Origin: Acinetobacter variabilis
Lineage (GTDB): Bacteria; Pseudomonadota; Gammaproteobacteria; Pseudomonadales; Moraxellaceae
Length of the DNA: 64,000 nt
NCBI RefSeq assembly: GCF_000369625.1
Contig: NZ_KB850112.1
Span: forward strand, 280,326 to 344,325
Direction: 5' to 3'
The notes under the pieces were generated by a model. That model was not told the origin of the DNA. It worked only from the letters and a program-made list of their open reading frames with translations, and made no database searches. Below are positions 39,072 through 49,439 of the stretch, piece after piece. Each line of letters starts with the position of its first letter. The stretch's first letter is position 1. Made by a program: the position numbers and the translations under genes.

Positions 39072-40619
39072 ATGACGGATGCAACTGCTGGCAAAATCCC
39101 TCACGTTTTGGTGATTATGGATGGTGTGGGTCATCGCGAAGCGGTCGAAGACAATGCGTTTTTAGCGGCTAAACGACCAAATTTAACTGCTATGCAGGAA
39201 AAGCATCCGCATGGTTTGATCTCAGGTTCAGGTGAAGATGTCGGCCTGCCTGATGGTCAGATGGGGAACTCTGAAGTCGGTCACATGAATCTTGGTGCTG
39301 GCCGTGTGCTGTATCAGGACTTTACTCGTATTACCAAAGATATCCGTACTGGGGCTTTCTTCGAACATGAAGTGCTGGTAGATGCGGTTGAGAAAGCCAA
39401 AGCAGCAAATGGTGCAGTCCACATTATGGGTCTGCTGTCTGAAGGCGGTGTGCACTCACACGAAGATCATATCGTGGCGATGGCTGAACTGGCTTTAAAA
39501 CGCGGTGCTCAGGTTTATCTGCATGCGTTCCTCGATGGCCGTGATACACCACCAAAAAGTGCGCAACCCTCTTTAGAAAAACTGGATGCATTATTTGCTC
39601 AATATCCGGGCCAGGGTCGTATTGTCAGCATGATCGGTCGTTATTTTGCCATGGACCGTGACAACCGTTGGGATCGTGTAGAGCAAGCGTATCGTCTGCT
39701 GACTGAAGGTGAAGCAGTGCGTACTGCAGCTAGTGCAGTTGAAGGGCTGGAACAGGCTTATGCTGCAGAGGAATCAGATGAATTTGTAAAAGCGACTCGC
39801 ATTGGCGACACTGTGAAGATTCAGGATGGCGACAGCGTCGTATTCATGAACTTCCGTGCTGACCGTGCCCGTGAATTGACTCGTGCCTTTGTTGAAAAAG
39901 ATTTTGCTGGTTTTGAACGTAAGGTTGTACCGAATCTGGCGAAATTCGTAATGTTGACCCGTTATCAGGCGACCATTGATGCACCTGTGGCATATATGCC
40001 AGAAGCGCTGGTAAATTCTTTAGGTGAATATCTGTCGAACCTGGGTAAAACTCAGCTACGTATTGCAGAAACCGAGAAATATGCGCATGTAACGTTCTTC
40101 TTTAGCGGTGGCCGTGAAGATGAGTATCCAGGTGAAAAACGTATCCTGATCCCATCTCCAAATGTTGCGACTTATGACCTGAAACCGGAAATGAGTGCCT
40201 ATGAAGTCACTGATGAACTGGTGGCAGCGATCAATTCAGGCGAGTTTGACCTACTGGTTGTGAACTATGCTAACGGTGATATGGTCGGTCATACAGGTGT
40301 GTTTGATGCAGCAGTGAAAGCCGTTGAAGCCGTGGATACTTGCTTAGGCCGTGTTTATGAAGCTGTGATGGCGAAAAAAGGTCATATGATTATTACTGCC
40401 GACCATGGTAATGTGGAGCAAATGCAGGATTATCAGAGTGGTCAGGTGCATACCCAGCATACCACTGAACTGGTTCCATTTATCTATGTGGGTCCAAGTT
40501 CTGCAACAATCGCAGAAGGTGGTGTATTGGCTGATGTCGCACCAACCCTGCTGAACTTGATGCAAATTCCGGTACCAACTGAAATGCAAGGTCGCAATCT
40601 TATTGAGCTGCACGCTTAA
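39072..40619 (+). CDS. gpmI: 2,3-bisphosphoglycerate-independent phosphoglycerate mutase
   Basis: A 515-residue iPGM with an alkaline-phosphatase-like fold. The phosphorylated serine is in [11 protein letters not shown] at about residue 68, and metal-binding residues appear in [17 protein letters not shown] and TADHGN. It interconverts 3- and 2-phosphoglycerate. Acinetobacter lacks phosphofructokinase, so the lower glycolytic enzymes mainly serve gluconeogenesis and Entner-Doudoroff flux. It is 23 bases ahead of the S41 protease gene, as in Pseudomonas. Confidence 0.96.
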   Translation: MTDATAGKIPHVLVIMDGVGHREAVEDNAFLAAKRPNLTAMQEKHPHGLISGSGEDVGLPDGQMGNSEVGHMNLGAGRVLYQDFTRITKDIRTGAFFEHEVLVDAVEKAKAANGAVHIMGLLSEGGVHSHEDHIVAMAELALKRGAQVYLHAFLDGRDTPPKSAQPSLEKLDALFAQYPGQGRIVSMIGRYFAMDRDNRWDRVEQAYRLLTEGEAVRTAASAVEGLEQAYAAEESDEFVKATRIGDTVKIQDGDSVVFMNFRADRARELTRAFVEKDFAGFERKVVPNLAKFVMLTRYQATIDAPVAYMPEALVNSLGEYLSNLGKTQLRIAETEKYAHVTFFFSGGREDEYPGEKRILIPSPNVATYDLKPEMSAYEVTDELVAAINSGEFDLLVVNYANGDMVGHTGVFDAAVKAVEAVDTCLGRVYEAVMAKKGHMIITADHGNVEQMQDYQSGQVHTQHTTELVPFIYVGPSSATIAEGGVLADVAPTLLNLMQIPVPTEMQGRNLIELHA

Positions 40620-40642
40620 TCTTTTATAAAACAGGTATAAGA

Positions 40643-41815
40643 ATGATAAAAACACATGGCAAGTCTGTAGTCTTATCCTGCTTACTGATGTGTTTGAGTC
40701 ATTCGGCATGGAGTGCTGTTTCAACCGAGATGGCACTCGATGAACTGGAAATGGACGAACAGGTCTATAATGAAATTCCTGTTACATCCATCCAGGAATT
40801 TGTTCAGATTTATGGCATCGTCAAAGATAATTATATCCAAGACAAAAATGACGATGTGCTTTTCCAGCAGGCCATTCAAGGTTTGGTGAGCGGCTTGGAC
40901 CGCTATTCCCGCTATTTATCTCCTGAAGACTATAAGCAGCTGCGTGAATATACCGAAGGTGAACTGGCCAGTATTGATTTTGATCTGCATTTTAATCCAC
41001 AGCTAAAACAATGGATGGTACAAGGCTTAAGTCCAGATGCTGACTCTGCCAAGCAAGGCCTTCGTAATGGTGTAACAGTTTATAAGATTGATGATCAGGT
41101 CTTGAGTGCGCTGAAACGTGAGCAGGTGCGAGATTTATTGACTGGTGCTATTGGCTCTACTTTAACGCTACAGCTTTCTGCGCAAAGTGTACCGATTACA
41201 CTGGTCCGCAATACCAAAGTGGATACCGAGATTAAATCGACCCTACACAGCAATCAGGTTCTAGTGCTGCAGGTCAAAGTCTTCCAGCAGGATACCGCTA
41301 ATGAAATCAAACGGATTATTGAAAGTTATTCAACTAATCGCCTGAAAGCGGTGCTGTTTGACCTGCGTAATAATCCGGGTGGTTTATTATCTGCAGCTGT
41401 TGAATCAGCAGATTTGTTCCTGAATCAGGGTATTATTGTCTCGACCAAGAGCCGTTCTGAAGGCAATCAGCAATTTCAGGCACTACCAGGAATTGAGTTT
41501 CAGAGCCTGAAAGTCGGTATTCTCATCAATAACCGTTCAGCTTCCGCTGCAGAAGTATTCACGGCAGCTTTGAAAGAACATAATCGTGCGTGGGTGGTAG
41601 GGGAAAAGAGCTATGGTAAAGGGGTGGTACAGAAATTATTTCCTTTGAGCAATGGCTCCGCTTTACAGATGACGGTGTCGCAATACTTTAGCCCGAGCGG
41701 CAATATGATCGAAGGACATGGGATTCAACCACATTTCACCTATCCCCTAGGTCAGGATGCGCGTGAGGAGAGCTATCTGGATCACGTCACAGACTTGCTG
41801 CTCCTGCAAAAATAA
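40643..41815 (+). CDS. S41 family carboxy-terminal processing protease
   Basis: A 390-residue protease of the CtpA/Tsp family. A signal peptide ends near residue 24 (SHSAWSA). The PDZ region (about 95-165) is divergent and short. The protease core has DLRNNPGGLL, then the catalytic Ser in NNRSASAAEVF and the Lys in GEKSYGKGVVQ. It acts in the periplasm on substrate C-termini, usually on cell-wall enzymes. It follows gpmI closely and is probably co-transcribed. The ctpA gene name would be reasonable but the exact subtype is not certain. Confidence 0.88.
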   Translation: MIKTHGKSVVLSCLLMCLSHSAWSAVSTEMALDELEMDEQVYNEIPVTSIQEFVQIYGIVKDNYIQDKNDDVLFQQAIQGLVSGLDRYSRYLSPEDYKQLREYTEGELASIDFDLHFNPQLKQWMVQGLSPDADSAKQGLRNGVTVYKIDDQVLSALKREQVRDLLTGAIGSTLTLQLSAQSVPITLVRNTKVDTEIKSTLHSNQVLVLQVKVFQQDTANEIKRIIESYSTNRLKAVLFDLRNNPGGLLSAAVESADLFLNQGIIVSTKSRSEGNQQFQALPGIEFQSLKVGILINNRSASAAEVFTAALKEHNRAWVVGEKSYGKGVVQKLFPLSNGSALQMTVSQYFSPSGNMIEGHGIQPHFTYPLGQDAREESYLDHVTDLLLLQK

Positions 41816-43234
41816 TTATTCCTCTTCTTCGGTATCCAGTCCGAATTTTTTCAGACGGTAACGTAAAGACCGAAATGACATCCCCAGTTTCTTCGCGGCC
41901 AATGTACGGTTCCAGTGTGTCAGATTCAAAGCATTCAACAGAATTTCTTTTTCAATCTTTTCTAAATACAGTTCCAGACCTTCTTCGGGGAGTTTCTTGG
42001 GAATAATGATCTGATCCGAAGATGAAGTCGGCTCTGCCAGATTGGCAGTTTCTGATAAGACAGGTGCCATATGACGTAGTGGAGCAGTTTGCAGATGCTG
42101 AAGATCAATCTTGTCTTCATCACTCAAAATAATTGCGCGTTCAATAATGTTGCGCAGTTCGCGTACATTGCCCGGATAATATTGCTCGAGTAAAAATTCT
42201 TTACTCCGTTCCGTCAACTTTTTCGCAGGAATTTCCCATTCTTGGCAGATCTTTTGAATAAAATGCTCAGCGAGGAGCAGAATATCCTGGCCGCGCTCAC
42301 GCAGGGGTGGTAAGACCAGATCCATCACATGAATACGGAAGAACAAGTCCTGACGGAATTTGCCTTGTTGTACCAGCGCATCGAGATCCTGATGGCTGGC
42401 ACTGATGACACGGAAATCGACATCAATTTCAGTATCGGAACCGACTGGACGAATGCGTTTTTCCTGAACAGCACGTAACAGTTTGACCTGCATAGATAAC
42501 GGTAATTCAGCAATCTCATCTAAGAACAAACTACCTCCATGGGCAGACTGAATTAGTCCCTGCTTGTCCTGTGTCGCGCCAGTAAAGCTGCCTTTCTTAT
42601 GGCCAAACAGTTCACTTTCCATCAGTTCAGTCGGGATTGCACCGCAGTTAATTGCGATAAAAGGTCCTTCATTGCGATTGCTGAGACGATGAACCAGATT
42701 GGCGACAACTTCTTTCCCGGTACCTGATTCGCCAGTAATAAACACGGGTGCCTGGGAACGGGCAATTTTTTTCAAGGTGACACGCAATTGCTGAATAGGC
42801 AGAGATTGTCCAATCAGCAGCTTATGTTCTAGTGAATCATTGGAATTATTCTGATAATAGTCTACTGGTTTATTTAGTGCTTTTTGCAGCAGTTGCTCCA
42901 GATGCTTTTGATTGATCGGTTTGCTAACAAAGTCAAATGCACCTGCCTTGAGTGCAGCAATAGCAATATCCATATTACCATAGGCCGTTAGAACAGCTAC
43001 CGGAAGGTAAGGGGAATGCTGGTTAATCCAGTCCAGTAATTGCAGACCATTGCCATCAGGAAGATTTAGATCCGTCAGACAGGCATCATATTGATGATCT
43101 GTCAGAAATTTTTTTGCATCTTCCAGACGATGGGCAATATGTGTACGGATTCCCATGCGCATCAATGACATTTGCATGAGGGTACATAGATCTTCCTCAT
43201 CATCCACCAATAAAACCAGTGGTTGTTGTTCCAC
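41816..43234 (-). CDS. pilR: sigma-54-dependent response regulator PilR
   Basis: A 472-residue NtrC-family regulator. The receiver domain (VLLVDDEEDL, phosphoacceptor Asp in LTDLNLPDG) is followed by a sigma-54 AAA domain with GESGTGKEVVA, the GAFTGA-like loop reading GSFTGATQDK, and a Fis-type HTH (NRTLAAKKLGMSFRSLRYRLKK). With PilS it activates type IV pilin transcription. The start is GTG at 43234, with AAGGGGA about eight bases before it, 20 bases after the pilS stop; the longer frame to 43276 overlaps pilS and is rejected. Confidence 0.93.
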   Translation of the reverse strand: MEQQPLVLLVDDEEDLCTLMQMSLMRMGIRTHIAHRLEDAKKFLTDHQYDACLTDLNLPDGNGLQLLDWINQHSPYLPVAVLTAYGNMDIAIAALKAGAFDFVSKPINQKHLEQLLQKALNKPVDYYQNNSNDSLEHKLLIGQSLPIQQLRVTLKKIARSQAPVFITGESGTGKEVVANLVHRLSNRNEGPFIAINCGAIPTELMESELFGHKKGSFTGATQDKQGLIQSAHGGSLFLDEIAELPLSMQVKLLRAVQEKRIRPVGSDTEIDVDFRVISASHQDLDALVQQGKFRQDLFFRIHVMDLVLPPLRERGQDILLLAEHFIQKICQEWEIPAKKLTERSKEFLLEQYYPGNVRELRNIIERAIILSDEDKIDLQHLQTAPLRHMAPVLSETANLAEPTSSSDQIIIPKKLPEEGLELYLEKIEKEILLNALNLTHWNRTLAAKKLGMSFRSLRYRLKKFGLDTEEEE

Positions 43235-43254
43235 AATATTTCCCCTTATTCCTT

Positions 43255-44820
43255 TTATGCTGTTACACGTTGACAACTAATCCGAAAGCATGCGCCCTGT
43301 TCTTGTGAAATGTAGTTGAGTTGTGCCTGATTGGCTTCACAAAAACTGTGTGATAAATATAGTCCGAGTCCCGTTCCATGGATAGACGTGCTGAAAAAAG
43401 GTTTAAATAATAATTCCTGATCATGGGTGGCAACACCAGAGCCAAAATCCCGAACATCTATCCATACCTTATGTTCATATGGGTGAATATTCAATTGAAT
43501 ATGAGATGAATCTGGAGAATTGTGACGGATAGCATTACGAATCAGGTTAATTAGAATCTGACGTAACTGGGCTTCATCGAACTGAATAGCCAGTGGTACA
43601 TCAATATTAAATTGAATCTGGTCGGCCACATCTGCTAAATCTTCCTGAATAAATAGTGGTATAAATTCATTCAGCTGAATTACGACCGGATGGGTTTCTT
43701 TATTCTTCACCATATTCAGGGTGTCCTGAATAATCCGGTCAATACGGGTAGCCTGTCGGCTGATCATCTGATGCAGGACCTGTTGCTGTTCAGGTTCAGA
43801 ATCGAGATAAAGATCATTGGCCTGTACAATGGCAGCCAGAGGATTGCGAATTTCATGGGCAATACTGGCGGAAAGCTGGCCTAGAGCAGCAAGCTTTAAC
43901 TGTTGCACCTGCTGATTAAGTTTGCGGGCATCTTGCAGCACGAGGAGAGTCAGAGTCTGGTGCGGCACAATCAGCTTTTGTACCTGCACATGAATATTAT
44001 AACGACTCTGCTGGGATTCAAATTGAAACCGCTCGCCATTTTCCAGATTTTCAAAACGGATCAGTTCAAATAAGTCATTTTGAGATTGGTATAACGAAAA
44101 TCTTTCATGGGCATACATTGGCTCAATGCCGAGCAGATGACAGGCAGCCGGATTACTGAGCACCACATGGTAATTCTCATCTAAGACCAGATAACCAGTT
44201 TCAATCTGTTCCAGAATATAGCGGTTAATATTCTGTAAGCGATATAGTTCTAGCGATTGAGAAAAATTCAGGTTTTCCAGAATCTGAAAGCGCCGTACTG
44301 CAATTTGCCCCGAGCCATAAACGACAAAAAACAGAAAGGCCAGCAGGGCACTGTTGCCGATATTGGTAAGCGAGGAAAAAGCAAAAATACTGCCGATAAA
44401 ATGCTGGTAGATAATACTAATCACCGCAATTAGAGTGACGATCAGGGCTTTCTTGGCATCAAGCAATAATGAGGCTGAAAAAATGGTAATAACAAAAATC
44501 AGTCCGAGATGGACATTTGGACCCTGACTGGCCAAGGTCAATAAACTGAGAAAAAAGACATCGCTGGCAAAAATCAGAATGAACTGTGGCTGAATCAGGT
44601 GCTTTACCCATCTTAGTGTAAACAGCTGCACAGTATTGACGGCGACGCCAATCATTAAGGCATAGTGATAGAGTTTAGGATACTGATAATCCGCAGTCAT
44701 ATCGGGATAAGTCAGCAGGAAAATCAGCAACAGACCCGTGCTGATAATCAGGCGGTATGCGCTATACCATAGGCCCAGATGATATTGATTCAGTTCAGAA
44801 TAACTGGATGTTTGCGCCAT
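43255..44820 (-). CDS. pilS: sensor histidine kinase PilS
   Basis: A 521-residue sensor kinase with six N-terminal membrane segments (residues about 20-180), a PAS-like domain (195-300) and a HisKA/HATPase core: the phosphorylated His is in SIAHEIRNPLAAI near residue 325, and GSGVATHDQ and GTGLGLYLS form the ATP site. The topology matches PilS of Pseudomonas, which senses membrane pilin. Lies between gacA and pilR on the same strand. Confidence 0.93.
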   Translation of the reverse strand: MAQTSSYSELNQYHLGLWYSAYRLIISTGLLLIFLLTYPDMTADYQYPKLYHYALMIGVAVNTVQLFTLRWVKHLIQPQFILIFASDVFFLSLLTLASQGPNVHLGLIFVITIFSASLLLDAKKALIVTLIAVISIIYQHFIGSIFAFSSLTNIGNSALLAFLFFVVYGSGQIAVRRFQILENLNFSQSLELYRLQNINRYILEQIETGYLVLDENYHVVLSNPAACHLLGIEPMYAHERFSLYQSQNDLFELIRFENLENGERFQFESQQSRYNIHVQVQKLIVPHQTLTLLVLQDARKLNQQVQQLKLAALGQLSASIAHEIRNPLAAIVQANDLYLDSEPEQQQVLHQMISRQATRIDRIIQDTLNMVKNKETHPVVIQLNEFIPLFIQEDLADVADQIQFNIDVPLAIQFDEAQLRQILINLIRNAIRHNSPDSSHIQLNIHPYEHKVWIDVRDFGSGVATHDQELLFKPFFSTSIHGTGLGLYLSHSFCEANQAQLNYISQEQGACFRISCQRVTA

Positions 44821-44847
44821 AGAAACCGCATTAAGCAGAGGGTTAAA

Positions 44848-45483
44848 TTAAGGTTTAATCAGGCCATAGCGCATTGCAAGATGGGTCAGTTTAACATCAC
44901 TATCGATATTAAGTTTTTCGAAGATCCGGTAACGGTAAGTATTGACTGTTTTAACACTTACAAACAGCTTGTCGGCAATTTCCTGCGCGCTGATACAGTT
45001 CACTACCATCATCGCCACTTGCATTTCACGTTCAGACAGTGCGTCAAAAGGGGATTGCTGGGTATCAGACAGGTAGGAGCTGGCCAGCTGTTCTGCGATA
45101 TCAGCACTGAAATATTTACCGCCCTGCATGACTTTATTGATGGCACGAACCATCTCTGATACAGGTGCACCCTTGGTGATATAACCTTTGGCACCTGCCT
45201 TAAGTAAAAGAGAAGGATAAGGTTCTTCAGCCAGACCACTCACCGCAAGAACTTTGGTTTCAGGAGCAGTCTGTAGCAAACGGCGTGTGGTTTCTACACC
45301 ACCGATACCTGGCATGTTGACATCTAAGAGAACCACATTGGGATGATGCTGACGGACGAGGGTAATTGCTTCTTCACCAGATTCAGCCTGTCCAATCACC
45401 TGAACATCCGCATGGTCTTCCAGCATTCTGCAAATTCCAGTACGAACTAATTCATGGTCGTCGACAACTAAAACTGTGATCAC
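44848..45483 (-). CDS. gacA: response regulator GacA (UvrY type)
   Basis: A 211-residue NarL-type regulator. The receiver domain has VLVVDDHELVRTGI and the phosphoacceptor Asp in LLDVNMPGIGG (residue about 54); the C-terminal LuxR HTH has LSEREMQVAMMV and VSVKTVNTYRYRIFEKL. The sequence is close to Pseudomonas GacA. GacA activates Rsm small RNAs; the cognate sensor GacS is not in the window. The usual gacA neighbour uvrC is absent, and instead pilS lies 27 bases downstream on the same strand. Confidence 0.9.
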   Translation of the reverse strand: MITVLVVDDHELVRTGICRMLEDHADVQVIGQAESGEEAITLVRQHHPNVVLLDVNMPGIGGVETTRRLLQTAPETKVLAVSGLAEEPYPSLLLKAGAKGYITKGAPVSEMVRAINKVMQGGKYFSADIAEQLASSYLSDTQQSPFDALSEREMQVAMMVVNCISAQEIADKLFVSVKTVNTYRYRIFEKLNIDSDVKLTHLAMRYGLIKP

Positions 45484-45699
45484 CTAGACTCTCCCTCATT
45501 AAAAAATCATTTTTTTGTTACATAAAGCAAAATAAGCTTGCAATGAAACTACAAAATTAGCAATCCTATTCGCAGATTAAATCTGAAACTTATCACATAG
45601 TGTCAAGAACAAAAAATGTTCGGCATTGTGTTTAAATGTAAGGCATATTAGAGGTAATACGCAAATCAATCTTACCTCTGTTAGTTGAGTGAAGGAATA

Positions 45700-46752
45700 G
45701 TGAAGAAAATAAACAAGTCTTTAAGGCATCTACTCGGCCTGTCCGTGTTAATCAGCATGAGCACGACAAGTTTTGCTGAAATCATTATGAATTCTGGCAC
45801 AACAGAGGGCGGATCTAGCATCAGCTGGTCTTCTGATGAAGTCAATCAGCTCATGAATGATAATTTGAGCGTATCTGCTGCAGAACCTTCACCACCAGGT
45901 TCTGCAACTGTTACGACGACGATTCGTCAGGGCGGTGCACCAGCACCAGTACCGACAAAACCTGTGCAGATTATTGATAATAGTCATTTTAGTAATCAAC
46001 CTCCTGTAAGTGCGCGTGCAGCTTTAGTGATGGATTCACAGACGGGTGAAGTGTTATTCAGTAAAAATACCAATAATGCTTATCCGATTGCGTCGATTAC
46101 CAAATTGATGACTGCAGTAGTGATTTCAGATGCGCGTTTGAATATGTCTGAAAAAATTACTCTGCAACAGGCTGATTTTTCCTGTGCAGGCTGTAAGAGC
46201 TCAAGTTCTACCTTAAGAGCCGGGGACAGCATGAATCGTGCTGAAGCCTTATTATTTGCTTTGATGAAATCTGAGAACCCGGCTGCAGCCGCATTGGCGC
46301 GTACCTATCCAGGCGGTCGTGCAGCCTTTATTGCGAAGATGAATGCCAAAGCTAAAGAGCTGGGCATGAATTCAACCCATTATATGGAATCTACTGGCCT
46401 GCATCCTGGCAATGTGTCTTCTGCACGTGATTTGGGGATTCTGGTGAATACTGCTTCACAGTATGGTCTGATCCGTCAGTTCTCTACCACTGCCAGCTAT
46501 GATTTTAACCTTGGCTATCGTGTATTGAAATCGAACAACACCAATTCACTGGTGCGTAATGGTGGCTGGAATATCAACCTGTCTAAAACCGGTTATATCA
46601 ATGAAGCAGGACGTTGTGTCGTCATGCACACGACCTTGAATAACCGTCCTGTGGTGGTCGTGGTATTAGGTGCGGATTCAACTGCTGCACGTACCAATGA
46701 TGCGACTCGTCTCATGACCTGGGTGTCTAGCTTGCCTAAACAACGTGTTTAA
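45700..46752 (+). CDS. pbpG: D-alanyl-D-alanine endopeptidase PBP7/8
   Basis: A 350-residue S11 peptidase. It has a signal peptide (MKKINKSLRHLLGLS..., cleavage near residue 26) and a linker rich in Ser, Pro and Thr up to about residue 100. The catalytic motifs are SITK in ASITKLMTAV, the SEN motif in KSENPAA and KTG in SKTGYINEAG. It cuts peptidoglycan cross-links. The start is GTG at 45700 after GAAGGA; the TTG at 45685 is less likely. PbpG is a known virulence-linked enzyme in A. baumannii. Divergent from gacA. Confidence 0.92.
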   Translation: MKKINKSLRHLLGLSVLISMSTTSFAEIIMNSGTTEGGSSISWSSDEVNQLMNDNLSVSAAEPSPPGSATVTTTIRQGGAPAPVPTKPVQIIDNSHFSNQPPVSARAALVMDSQTGEVLFSKNTNNAYPIASITKLMTAVVISDARLNMSEKITLQQADFSCAGCKSSSSTLRAGDSMNRAEALLFALMKSENPAAAALARTYPGGRAAFIAKMNAKAKELGMNSTHYMESTGLHPGNVSSARDLGILVNTASQYGLIRQFSTTASYDFNLGYRVLKSNNTNSLVRNGGWNINLSKTGYINEAGRCVVMHTTLNNRPVVVVVLGADSTAARTNDATRLMTWVSSLPKQRV

Positions 46753-46770
46753 TCTTTTTTAAGCGCATAT

Positions 46771-46799
46771 AAAAAGCCCTGCAATTGCAGGGCTTTTTT
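46771..46799. terminator. terminator between pbpG and thrC
   Basis: Hairpin AAAAAGCCCTGCAATTGCAG with GGCTTTTTT, symmetric, between convergent genes. Confidence 0.9.
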
Positions 46800-46810
46800 G
46801 ATTCTGTATC

Positions 46811-47950
46811 TTACATATTTGAAAGAATTGATTCACGAACCTGTTCTAAAGTTGCGTCGATAGACAGCATTACAGCATCAGAACATTGTTTGATCGCAGT
46901 ATCCGGATCTTTCAGACCGTTACCAGTTACAGTACACACGATCACAGAACCTTCAGCAATTTTACCTGCTTTAATGTCACGGATTGCGCCACCGATAGAT
47001 GCTGCAGATGCAGGCTCTACGAATACGCCTTCATACATAGAAAGAAGACGTTGCGCTTCCAGAATCTCGGCATCAGTCAGTTCATCGAACCAACCTTTAG
47101 AATCACGAACAACCGCTTTCGCATGGTTCCAGCTTTGTGGATTACCGATACGGATTGCAGTTGCAACAGTCTCAGGGTTTTCAACAGGTGCACCACGAAG
47201 GAAAGGTGCAGCACCAGAAGCTTGGTAACCTACCATTGTTGGCAGACCTTCAGGTTTAGGGCCAGTGAAGGCATCAGTGGCAGCATCGTAAATCACTTGC
47301 TCAAACTCGCCAGCAGGTTGATTCGCAACAGCTTCGGTATAACCCATCCAGTGTGCAGTAATGTTACCCGCATTACCCACAGGCAGGCAGTGGTAGTCTG
47401 GTGCACGGCCCAATTCATCCACGATTTCGTAAGCAATGGTTTTTTGACCTTGCAGGCGGTACGGGTTGATTGAGTTAACAATCGTCACAGGTGCTTTATC
47501 AGCGATTTCTTTTACCAGATGCATACCGTCATCGAAGTTACCGCGGATTTGCATGGTGATTGCACCGTACATCATCGCTTGTGCCATTTTACCCATAGCA
47601 ATTTTGCCTTCTGGGATTAAAACAAACGCCTTGATACCTGCACGCGCTGCATAAGCTGCAGCAGCAGCTGAAGTATTACCTGTAGAAGCACAGATAATAG
47701 CTTTAGAGCCTTCTTCAACCGCTTTTGTTACCGCCATGGTCATACCACGGTCTTTAAATGAACCAGTCGGGTTTAAGCCCTCGTACTTCACATAAATTTC
47801 AACATTTTTGCCAATAATGCGCGGAATATTCGCAAGCTTAATCAGTGGCGTGTTACCTTCACCCAGAGAAACGGCTTTAGTAGTTGCAGACACTGGTAAA
47901 CGGTCGCGATAGCGGTCAACTAAACCAGTATAACGATTGGCATTCGACAT
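46811..47950 (-). CDS. thrC: threonine synthase
   Basis: A 379-residue PLP-dependent lyase. The PLP-binding Lys is in NPTGSFKDRGMTMAV near residue 57 and the phosphate-binding loop is LPVGNAGNITAH. It is the shorter bacterial type (about 380 residues). It converts O-phosphohomoserine to threonine. The ATG at 47950 (MSNANRY) is preferred to the longer frame at 47983. Downstream of hom with a 57-base gap that contains a small hairpin. Confidence 0.95.
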   Translation of the reverse strand: MSNANRYTGLVDRYRDRLPVSATTKAVSLGEGNTPLIKLANIPRIIGKNVEIYVKYEGLNPTGSFKDRGMTMAVTKAVEEGSKAIICASTGNTSAAAAAYAARAGIKAFVLIPEGKIAMGKMAQAMMYGAITMQIRGNFDDGMHLVKEIADKAPVTIVNSINPYRLQGQKTIAYEIVDELGRAPDYHCLPVGNAGNITAHWMGYTEAVANQPAGEFEQVIYDAATDAFTGPKPEGLPTMVGYQASGAAPFLRGAPVENPETVATAIRIGNPQSWNHAKAVVRDSKGWFDELTDAEILEAQRLLSMYEGVFVEPASAASIGGAIRDIKAGKIAEGSVIVCTVTGNGLKDPDTAIKQCSDAVMLSIDATLEQVRESILSNM

Positions 47951-47982
47951 GATGATGTTCCAATTGTGTGTAGAGCTTGGCA

Positions 47983-47999
47983 AGGGGAGAGTGTCCCCT
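47983..47999. repeat. short hairpin between hom and thrC
   Basis: AGGGGA-gagtg-TCCCCT, a six-base GC-rich stem in the 57-base spacer. No T tract follows on the transcribed (minus) strand, so it does not look like a full terminator; it may protect or attenuate the mRNA. Confidence 0.4.
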
Positions 48000-48007
48000 C
48001 GACCCGA

Positions 48008-49312
48008 TTAATTATCAAGCGATTCTAAACGAATTCGTACAATTTCGCCATGAATGACAGGAAGAGCTTGAATTTGTTTTAACGCTTCATCCATTTTCGC
48101 TTCCTTGACAGGATCAGTCAGGATCACGATAGGAATAAGATCTTTCAGACGTGACTGCTGCAGAATTGCATCAATACTGATGCCTTCGCGGCTTAGAATA
48201 GAGGTTACTTCAGCCAGTACTCCGGTTTGATCTTCAGCATTGATCCGGATATAGTATCCAGTCGTCATTTCTTCACGTGGCAAGATTGGCAGGTCACTTA
48301 AGCTTTCAAAAGCCAGTTGTGGAATTGTACCAGCACCGTCTTCAGTATAAGAAATATCACGTACGATATCCACGACATCTGCAACTACTGCAGAAGCTGT
48401 AGGGCCCGCGCCAGCACCCGCACCGTAATAAAGTGTAGGACCAACCGCATTGGCTTGAACTAGAACTGCATTTTTCACACCATTGACATTAGCGATCAAT
48501 TGCTCTTCAGGAATCAGGGTAGGATGCACGCGGAGTTCGATACCGGTTTCAGCACGACGCGCAATACCGAGGTGTTTGATACGGAAGCCCAAGTCTTCAG
48601 CATATTTCACGTCTTGTGCAGTAATTTTGCTGATGCCTTCAGTAAAGACTTTATCAAACTGCAACGGAATACCAAAAGCAATAGAGGCCAGTAATGTCAG
48701 TTTATGTGCTGCATCGATGCCTTCTACATCGAAGGTTGGATCTGCTTCTGCATAACCCAGTTCTTGCGCTTCTTTCAGGACATCAGCAAAGGCACGGCCT
48801 TTATCTCGCATTTCAGTCAGAATGAAGTTGCCTGTACCGTTGATGATGCCAGCCAGCCAGTCAATCTTGTTGGCTGCCAGACCTTCACGCATCACTTTAA
48901 TAATTGGAATGCCGCCAGCCACCGCTGCCTCGTAAGCAATTTGCACAGCGTTGTCATCGGCAAGTTTGAACAGTTCATTCCCATGTTCAGCCAATAAGGC
49001 CTTGTTGGCAGTCACGACCTGTTTACCATGCAGAATGGCTTCTTTAATCACTTCATAAGCAGGGTGAATACCGCCCATGACTTCAACCACTACATCTACA
49101 TCAGGTTGACGTACGATGTCGAGCAGATCTGCACTTTGTTTGACTGATTCAGGTAGATCCAGATCAGGACGCGGACGACGCGTACCAACATGGGTAATTT
49201 GAATTTCACGACCGGTGCGACGTTTAATCTCAGCAGCATTTTCTTTTAATAGTTTAAGGGCACCACCACCCACAGTACCAAGACCGAGGATTGCCAGACG
49301 AACTGGTTTCAC
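48008..49312 (-). CDS. hom: homoserine dehydrogenase
   Basis: A 434-residue monofunctional homoserine dehydrogenase. The nucleotide-binding LGLGTVGGGAL is at the start, the catalytic core has EAAVAGGIPIIK and GYAEADPTFDVEG, and a C-terminal ACT domain (from about residue 350) probably binds threonine for feedback. The GTG at 49312 with TTTGGAG six bases upstream is preferred over a TTG at 49324. It supplies the threonine and methionine branch and precedes thrC. Confidence 0.95.
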   Translation of the reverse strand: MKPVRLAILGLGTVGGGALKLLKENAAEIKRRTGREIQITHVGTRRPRPDLDLPESVKQSADLLDIVRQPDVDVVVEVMGGIHPAYEVIKEAILHGKQVVTANKALLAEHGNELFKLADDNAVQIAYEAAVAGGIPIIKVMREGLAANKIDWLAGIINGTGNFILTEMRDKGRAFADVLKEAQELGYAEADPTFDVEGIDAAHKLTLLASIAFGIPLQFDKVFTEGISKITAQDVKYAEDLGFRIKHLGIARRAETGIELRVHPTLIPEEQLIANVNGVKNAVLVQANAVGPTLYYGAGAGAGPTASAVVADVVDIVRDISYTEDGAGTIPQLAFESLSDLPILPREEMTTGYYIRINAEDQTGVLAEVTSILSREGISIDAILQQSRLKDLIPIVILTDPVKEAKMDEALKQIQALPVIHGEIVRIRLESLDN

Positions 49313-49439
49313 GTCACACTCCAAATATAAACAGTTTTTTACGAGAGCCTAGATCATAGCTAAAAAAGCGGCCTGACTCTAGGGTCATTTCAGAATATCT
49401 TCATCTATAAAATAAAGTTAAATAACTAATTAAAATGAG

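Noticed and set aside
43234..43276. Longer PilR start overlapping pilS
   Set aside because: The GTG at 43234 has a good AAGGGGA site and avoids the pilS overlap.
46886..47473. 195-codon ORF opposite thrC
   Set aside because: It overlaps the conserved threonine synthase completely and its protein is Cys/Arg-rich shadow sequence with no recognisable family.
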